DNA from: Phymorhynchus buccinoides
Lineage: Eukaryota; Mollusca; Gastropoda; Neogastropoda; Raphitomidae
Direction: 5' to 3'
DNA length: 64,000 nt
Assembly (NCBI GenBank): GCA_017654935.2
Contig: CM065712.1
Coordinates: 16,249,073-16,313,072 of the forward strand
This document shows positions 57,846 through 64,000 of this stretch, in pieces. A program made the translations under genes and the position numbers. Under the pieces are notes generated by a model. The model did no database searches and had not been told where the DNA came from. It worked only from the letters and a program-made list of their open reading frames with translations. The first letter of the stretch is position 1. Each line of letters starts with the position of its first letter.

Positions 57846-59862
57846 ACCTACTAAGCCCCCTACTGACGACACTATTCTCTTAGTCACGGAACCAGCGTGA
57901 GTGAGGTCCTCCTCCGAGGGCGCCACCACGACCGTCCACCGACAGCTCCCCAGAACACACTGATCCCCATGACTTTGACCCGAACGCACCAAGGCATAGA
58001 CTGGATTGGAACCCGAAACTGAGGTCACCATGAGAGCAGGGCATGCCAAGCCTCAGAATTTGAGACATTTTTCTTTGTAATGATTGATGGAAATGACTTC
58101 CATCCTCTTCTAGTCACAGCTATTCAGATACCATTGCAGACTGAGTGTGGCAATCAAGCTTTTGCCCCGTTTCTCTCTCACTTTATTTGCGCCTTATCTG
58201 TCTGCAGGGGCCTTTCTTCCTACAACTACAACTCAGCTAATAAGTGACCCCTAAAAGTTGTGGTGGGGTGTTACGGTGTGTTCTGATGATGTGGTAGTGG
58301 GGAGCGAAATGCACGCAACGAACGGGAGCTCAGTCTTTTGAGGCCTTGTGCCGCATTATAGATCCACAACCCCCAAGAAACCCCATGCACTTATTTAAGA
58401 AATAAGCGGATTGTTTTACGGATGGGGTTCCGCATTTAATGGGCGGACCAAATGATTCAAAAGGGGGGGGGGGTTCCGCTGGGAGTCCAGGGAGCATCAT
58501 GGGTCCTGGGTGAAGGTGCAGAGGGCTTGTGGGGGGCCCTGGGGCTAAAGCCCCCGGAACATTTTGCAATTTAGTGATTATTAAGGCAAAAACCGAGCCA
58601 TTTTCTGATTTTTTATCCTTGTATTGGCTAAAGCTGTGTGTACACATATACGCGCACGTTCCGCGCGCGGAAACCTATGCACAATCTGGAAGTAAGAAAT
58701 ATGAAAGAGTGTGCCTGTAAAGGGCTTGTTGTCTAGGGGTGACGGCTCTTATTGGGGTGCGTCTGCATGCTTCCTCCACTCACACACGAGCAACACCAGA
58801 GACCAGTTTACAACACAAAAACGAATATTTATTCCTTGGCATCAGTAATTTGGCATATAAAGAAACTGAAAAGCTAGAGACCTAATTGGAACTGAAGAAA
58901 TGACTACTAAGAATTCCCCACCTTCCTTCCCAGTATTAACTACCTAACAAACAACCTACCCGGGGTACGGACCAGCTTAAAGAAAATGGTACAATTGTTT
59001 CAATGCCATCAGAAGAGTATAGATAAGTCACCGTCCTCGCTCACACACTTATCTAATCAGTTAAACGGTGCACATTGTCAATGTCCACACTAGTCGCGTT
59101 CCACACAACGCTCAAAGTTATCGCGAAGCGTAGACGCTGGTAGACACGCTGGCGTCGTCCAGTTGCGAAGGGTCTGGGCGTACCCTTGGAGGCTCAGGTA
59201 CGGTGGGTCCTGAAGGTTCTTGAATTGCCCCCTCCGGCTTCGGTCCTCTCCATCCCTGGTCTCTCCACGTCTCATCCGGGGTTTCTGTTTTTGGCTAAAA
59301 ACACACAAGAGAAATGTGTGCCATGCACATAAGAACATGCACCGCGACTGTTGCAAAGATAATGTTGCAGAAGATCCCTACGTTTATGAGTGGTGATAAG
59401 CGAGGCAATGAGAAATAAAAAATGATAGACGATTCAGCAAACCAGTCAGTCAAAATCAAGGGAAACAACTTACTACAAGTGTTTCTAGTCAAAATGGATA
59501 TAATTTAGAATGACTGGTTGCTAAGAAGAAATTGAGCAAAGAGACATGCATCACATCAAATCAATGCATAGCTTATCACACGCTAACTTATCCAAAGAAC
59601 GTTACAACAAAATGTTAGCGTCTGACTTCAATTCAGAAATGACCAATATTACTGCTTTTGCATAATTGTTAACACTACTGAAAAAGCATTACCAATGATA
59701 ACCAATATCATTCCATTACATTAGGAAATAGTTATAGTACAATCCAAATTGAGCTGCGCTACGGCAAGCTACTTGACTACGCAAACAGCTCACTGAATAC
59801 ATAATGAGCTCAACGAAACATCCTAGCAAAAACCTTATGCTGGACCTATTTATGTACAGGTA
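57846..59862. other. No gene recognised
   Basis: Mixed sequence. A G-run and CCCTGGGGCTAAAGCCCCCG palindrome lie at about 58467-58556. Open stretches (58330-58647, 59090-59356, both minus) have no recognisable motif. Confidence 0.4.
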
Positions 59863-60229
59863 TGTACAGACGATACAATTTGCACAAGGACTCACAGACG
59901 ATACAATTTGTACAAGGACTCACAGACGATACAATTTGTACAAGGACTTACAGACGATACAATTTGTACAAGGACTTACAGACGATACAATTTGCACAAG
60001 GACTCACAGACGATACAATTTGTACAAGGACTCACAGACGATACAATTTGTACAAGGACTTACAGACGATACAATTTGTACAAGGACTTACAGACGATAC
60101 AGCTTGTACAAGGACTCACAGACGATACAATTTGTACAAGGACTTACAGACGATACAATTTGTACAAGGACTCACAGACGATACAATTTGTACAAGGACT
60201 TACAGACGATACAATTTGTACAAGGACTC
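59863..60229. repeat. 28-bp minisatellite, about 13 units
   Basis: Unit ACAGACGATACAATTTGTAC plus AAGGACTY; units vary mainly at one base (ACTC/ACTT) and at TTGCAC/TTGTAC. It contains the palindrome TTGTACAA. No stops in any plus frame, so three overlapping spurious ORFs cover it. Confidence 0.95.
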
Positions 60230-61325
60230 CCCCGCCCAGGCAGAAAACTGTAACCACGCTCCAACCAAATAGAGGTTATGAATTTATGAAAACAATACCG
60301 GAAAGGCAAATAATTGTGCACACGAAAATTAGGAACGCGCGGTTAATTTATCTCCTTTTAAAAATAGAACGACCATCTTTCTCGAAAAGATGCAAACGAC
60401 ATTTATACTTCTGAATACGAGTATATATTGTCCGGACTTTCACACGGACCGGAAAACAAACCCGAACATAACCGTTCCTGGACCAAACAGTTTATTGTTA
60501 TAACTTCGGAAATAACAACGCGACAACAAAACTACGGTGTTTTGAACAGGGGCAGGTCTCCCTCTCACTTACCCCAAACGGCCAGTGAAGCTAGCTGGAG
60601 TGCTGCTCGGAAAAAGTGAGGACAACCTCCTGGTGAATGGGTGATGGGGCTATGTACACCCGAGCAGTTCCAGACGAGGAGTTCGACTCGATGACTTCCA
60701 CCAAAGACTTTAATGGGGAAGACAAGCATCCGGTCTCTTTTCCCTATATGAGTAGTGAGGACAAAAACACTGGTTATGTCCCTTTTAAACATGACACATT
60801 TACACGTCGAGAGGCCAGTTGAATTCTCCGTTCAAATTCCAGTCTGAGTTTTTGGATAGCCGCCGCCGCCGCCGCTGTGAATAACTACCCCACTAACAAT
60901 AACTCTATCAGCCCGGTTCGCTGTAACTCTTAAGTAGTCCATTTTACCCTTTTAGAATCTTTGCTTCCACTCCCCGGTCCAACCTCCTCGAAGGTCCCTT
61001 GAAGGTCCAAGCACCGGTCGCTGCTCTCTCCTCAAATGCGAATCGAATCTCACTTCGCCTCTGAATGGGACACAGAAGTCCTGGCGCAGTCGGCGAAGAT
61101 ATGCTCTTTCCTCAGGCAGGCTACTTCTCTTCTTTCTTGTAAGCCAGTCGAGAGCGAACTGACCAACATTACCCTCTCAAAAACCTCAACACTTTCGAAG
61201 TTCAGTGAACTGATTTCTCTTTTCCTCTCGAAGTCCCTCATTGGAGAGAGAGAGAGCGAGTTGCTTTGTATATGCCTTGTTGCTGGTTTGTGTCATTCTT
61301 GAATGCTGTTTTTGTTGTCTATTTG
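60230..61325. other. No gene recognised
   Basis: Contains a (CCG)n run at about 60860-60876. Open stretches such as 61036-61302 have no recognised domain. Confidence 0.4.
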
Positions 61326-61412
61326 TTGATGAATAATTGATTGTAAAGCGCTTTGGGCTCATCTGAGATGGAGCGCTATATAAATGTACTATTGTTATTA
61401 TTATTATTATTG
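61326..61412 (+). mobile_element. LINE/SINE 3' tail
   Basis: TTGTAAAGCGCTTTGGGCTC and GGAGCGCTATATAAATGTAC followed by (TTA)n: the same conserved hairpin tail class as 17388-17458. The preceding sequence is probably retroelement-derived. Confidence 0.6.
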
Positions 61413-61847
61413 GTCTGCCTCGACCAATCAGTGAAATTAACTCAAATCCAAGCAAGGGGCAACATAAAACTCTTACTAGCAGCACGATCTTTGCGCTTTT
61501 CTCAACCCTTTCCTTGGTAGTCGACTTGGCAGTTTCTTAATTAAAAATTCCGTCGCCGTGGAAGTTCGAAGACTGGTTGTCTGTCACAAAGAAGGCTAAA
61601 ATTTGTGACAGTGCCCATGGGTGGGAGGGGGGTTTCCAGGGTTTCCGCCCCCCCTCCCCCACACACACACACTTGCCCCAAGCATGTACCTTATTGGCCA
61701 CTGCAACTAGGGTTATTAATGCCCTTGACTGCAAGAGTTAAGTCCTTGTTGATCAGTCTCCAAAAGGGCATTCACTCTTGCTAAAGGCAGCCATTAAGTG
61801 GCCCCAAATAGGGTTATTGGCGAGAGGTCCCTTGTTTGGTCAGTACT

Positions 61848-62502
61848 TGTGACGTAAGTGTCCTGCACGACCCCTCTTTCTTATCTACCCCCCCCCCCCC
61901 CCACCCTTTCTTTTCTCGGGCCGCCACTTTAATTGCCATCCACCATCAAACGAACGCCGATTAAGGCACTTGTCTCTTTGAAGCACGATCTCCCTCTCCA
62001 TCACGAGATAGTGATATCAACATTCGGCTCCCTTTGTAAGACAACTCGTCCTTTCCAATCACGAGAAGGATTTGAATGTTGGCATGTGATAATGCTGTAA
62101 CCGGCGCGTGATTGTTCTGTACTACTATGCATACTACTAGGACATCATCTTGTGACGTGTCGACTGCTATAAACCAATGACAGGCTTTCATTGTTTGAAA
62201 GTGGCAGGGCTATAATTTGAGTAGTGAGGAAAGTAGCCGACACCCACTCTCTCATAATCCCTCCAAAACCTGACTAATCTCACCCAGCCTGTCATAAAAT
62301 AGCCCAACTAGTGAGTATTATTGATGGCTGGTGATTGAGATTTGTTTGTTTGATCCTATTTTTGATCTAGATCCTATGTTCAATGATGAATAAGGAGTAG
62401 ATAGATATGTTATTGAGAAGAAGTGGTAAACATTCTGTTCTATTTATGTGCACTGATTATTTGTGTGTGTGTGTTTTTGACTTTAACTCTTTTGGTACCA
62501 GA
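61848..62502 (+). repeat. Third, divergent LTR of the same family, cut by gap
   Basis: Begins TGTGACGTAAGTGTCCTGCA and follows the 50052/54437 LTRs through GTTATTGAGAAGAAGTGG and TTTTGGTACCAGA, with clear substitutions and a deletion of ~60 bp in the first 200. Older copy; solo LTR or the 5' end of another element. Confidence 0.85.
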
Positions 62503-63002
62503 NNNNNNNNNNNNNNNNNNNNNNNNNNNNNNNNNNNNNNNNNNNNNNNNNNNNNNNNNNNNNNNNNNNNNNNNNNNNNNNNNNNNNNNNNNNNNNNNNN
62601 NNNNNNNNNNNNNNNNNNNNNNNNNNNNNNNNNNNNNNNNNNNNNNNNNNNNNNNNNNNNNNNNNNNNNNNNNNNNNNNNNNNNNNNNNNNNNNNNNNNN
62701 NNNNNNNNNNNNNNNNNNNNNNNNNNNNNNNNNNNNNNNNNNNNNNNNNNNNNNNNNNNNNNNNNNNNNNNNNNNNNNNNNNNNNNNNNNNNNNNNNNNN
62801 NNNNNNNNNNNNNNNNNNNNNNNNNNNNNNNNNNNNNNNNNNNNNNNNNNNNNNNNNNNNNNNNNNNNNNNNNNNNNNNNNNNNNNNNNNNNNNNNNNNN
62901 NNNNNNNNNNNNNNNNNNNNNNNNNNNNNNNNNNNNNNNNNNNNNNNNNNNNNNNNNNNNNNNNNNNNNNNNNNNNNNNNNNNNNNNNNNNNNNNNNNNN
63001 NN
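62503..63002. other. Assembly gap (500 N)
   Basis: Exactly 500 N, as at 14638. Confidence 1.
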
Positions 63003-63025
63003 TGCCGATTCTCCTCTGGCTGCAG

Positions 63026-63046
63026 CTCGGAATGGACTGGGACCAG
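63026..63046 (+). CDS. Possible micro-exon end after gap (weak)
   Basis: TCTCCTCTGGCTGCAG followed by 21 bases and CCAG|GTAGTG would be phase 1 in and phase 1 out, compatible with exon 7. Such a pattern can easily arise by chance, and the sequence to the left is unknown. Confidence 0.15.
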
Positions 63047-63055
63047 GTAGTGATT

Positions 63056-63311
63056 GATGATGAGGCTGAGATGATGATGATGGTGATGATGATGATGGTG
63101 CTGATGATGGTGATGTAAGATGATAGTTGATGATGATGATTGATGTGAGTGATGATGGGATGCTGTGATGATGATGGTGATGATTGTGATGATCGGTGAT
63201 GATGATGATGATGATGGCTGAGTTCTAATGAGGTGGTGATGATGATGATGATTGGATGATGATGGTGGTGGGTGATGATGATGGTCGGTGGTGATGAGAT
63301 GGTGGTGATGT

Positions 63312-63358
<47 letters not shown>

Positions 63359-63450
63359 GATGATGATTGTGCAAGGTGATGATATGATAAATGATGATGG
63401 ATGATTGATGATGATGATGATGATGGTGGTTGAATCGATGGTGGTGATGG
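63056..63450. repeat. (GAT)n-rich tract
   Basis: Imperfect TGATGA/TGGTGA repeats. The His/Ile-rich translation on the minus strand is an artefact. Confidence 0.95.
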
Positions 63451-64000
63451 TTGACACCTATACTAAATTGTCACTTTACTGTGCGCTGTACTTCTTTAAT
63501 TCTTCGCCTCACCACCTGAGACAGTTTCCGTATTGTGTAGTGAGGGGCAGATGCCCCGTCATGCTATGCCGTTATTGCGCCTAACTAAAACCACAAACAA
63601 CCTAAAACAATTAGGCCCAGCATGTACGGTCTTTCGGTTGAAAATGTTGTTTGAAGAGCCCCCCCACCTTTGCTTGTAGTGTTGCTAGAAAGAAGAAACA
63701 AAGTGGGCAGAAATAAGATCATGGACCGCCAATTAAGGCAGGAAAGGGAAAGAAAGCATATAGGATGACAGTAACCCAAGGCCAACCAAAACAAAAAAAA
63801 CAGGCATGACAGAAGTCAAAGAACAAAGAAGGTGATAGATTAGAGGAAGTTGCAAGCGGCAGCAGAACATCCAGAAGAGATCGGGGAAAGGGAGGCTATT
63901 TGCATAAAGGCCGTCCTCGCCCTACGGTACTCCCCTCTTGAGGACTTTGCTGTATTGCTAGAAAGACAATAGATGACAGCTAGCAAAAGGAGGGGTGTCA
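63451..64000. other. No gene recognised
   Basis: Short unique sequence without clear elements; the 69-codon minus-strand reading at 63585-63794 has no motif. Confidence 0.4.

Noticed and set aside
59090..59356. Possible host exon on the minus strand
   Set aside because: No recognisable domain and no partner exon with agreeing phase found.
59863..60229. CRISPR-like array
   Set aside because: Units are contiguous with no spacers, the genome is eukaryotic, and there are no cas-like genes. The same applies to the 64-bp array.

Overview
The window is eukaryotic, very probably a marine mollusc and perhaps a gastropod. It is intron-rich and dominated by transposable elements. It has long (GT)n, (CT)n and GAT-type microsatellites, many TAGGCCTA words, TTAGGG-type telomere-like repeats, and LINE, DIRS and LTR retroelements of metazoan type. 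Two runs of 500 N (14638-15137 and 62503-63002) show that it is a scaffold of at least three contigs. The species assignment is inference.

Layout. Positions 1 to about 14637 (copy A) and about 18609 to 33590 (copy B) are two collinear copies of the same ~14 kb, differing by a few percent plus indels. Each copy carries, in order: a fold-back element with an interstitial telomeric tract; a ~4.2 kb DNA-transposon-like element whose minus-strand gene looks like a FEN/XPG-type nuclease with a C-terminal cysteine-rich CXC module; a 26-nt U2 snRNA 5' end abutting that element; four exons of a host gene; a 64-bp minisatellite grown inside a LINE fragment; and microsatellites. Copy A ends at an N gap and copy B lies wholly in the next contig, so an uncollapsed second haplotype is the leading explanation, with a true tandem duplication as the alternative. 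Between them (15138-18608) lie a LINE 3' end and an element with inverted subterminal repeats.

The host gene runs on the plus strand. I recognise seven exons whose splice phases all agree: 1 to 4 (present in A and B), then 5 (38471-38711), 6 (41042-41099) and 7 (49614-49736). Exons 2 and 3 together encode a caspase-recruitment-like (CARD) death-fold domain. The other exons are not recognised. The gene probably continues beyond exon 7, and exon 1 begins mid-codon, so an upstream exon must exist.

The introns after exon 4 hold an internally deleted DIRS retrotransposon (about 33757-38098) with textbook inverted termini and an internal complementary region, a 437-bp MITE (40440-40876), a frameshifted LINE (about 41700-45277), and a 3.5 kb TTAA-flanked fold-back element (45653-49131). 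Downstream of exon 7 is a recent LTR retrotransposon (50052-56219) with 1.77 kb LTRs, a gag-protease ORF and only a remnant of integrase. It is followed by further LINE debris, a 28-bp minisatellite, a third partial LTR running into the second gap, and a GAT-rich tract.

The observations most worth a second look are the nuclease-encoding TIR element and its U2 junction, the CARD gene model, the exon-4 donor triplicated together with GT arrays, and the minisatellite born inside a LINE gene.
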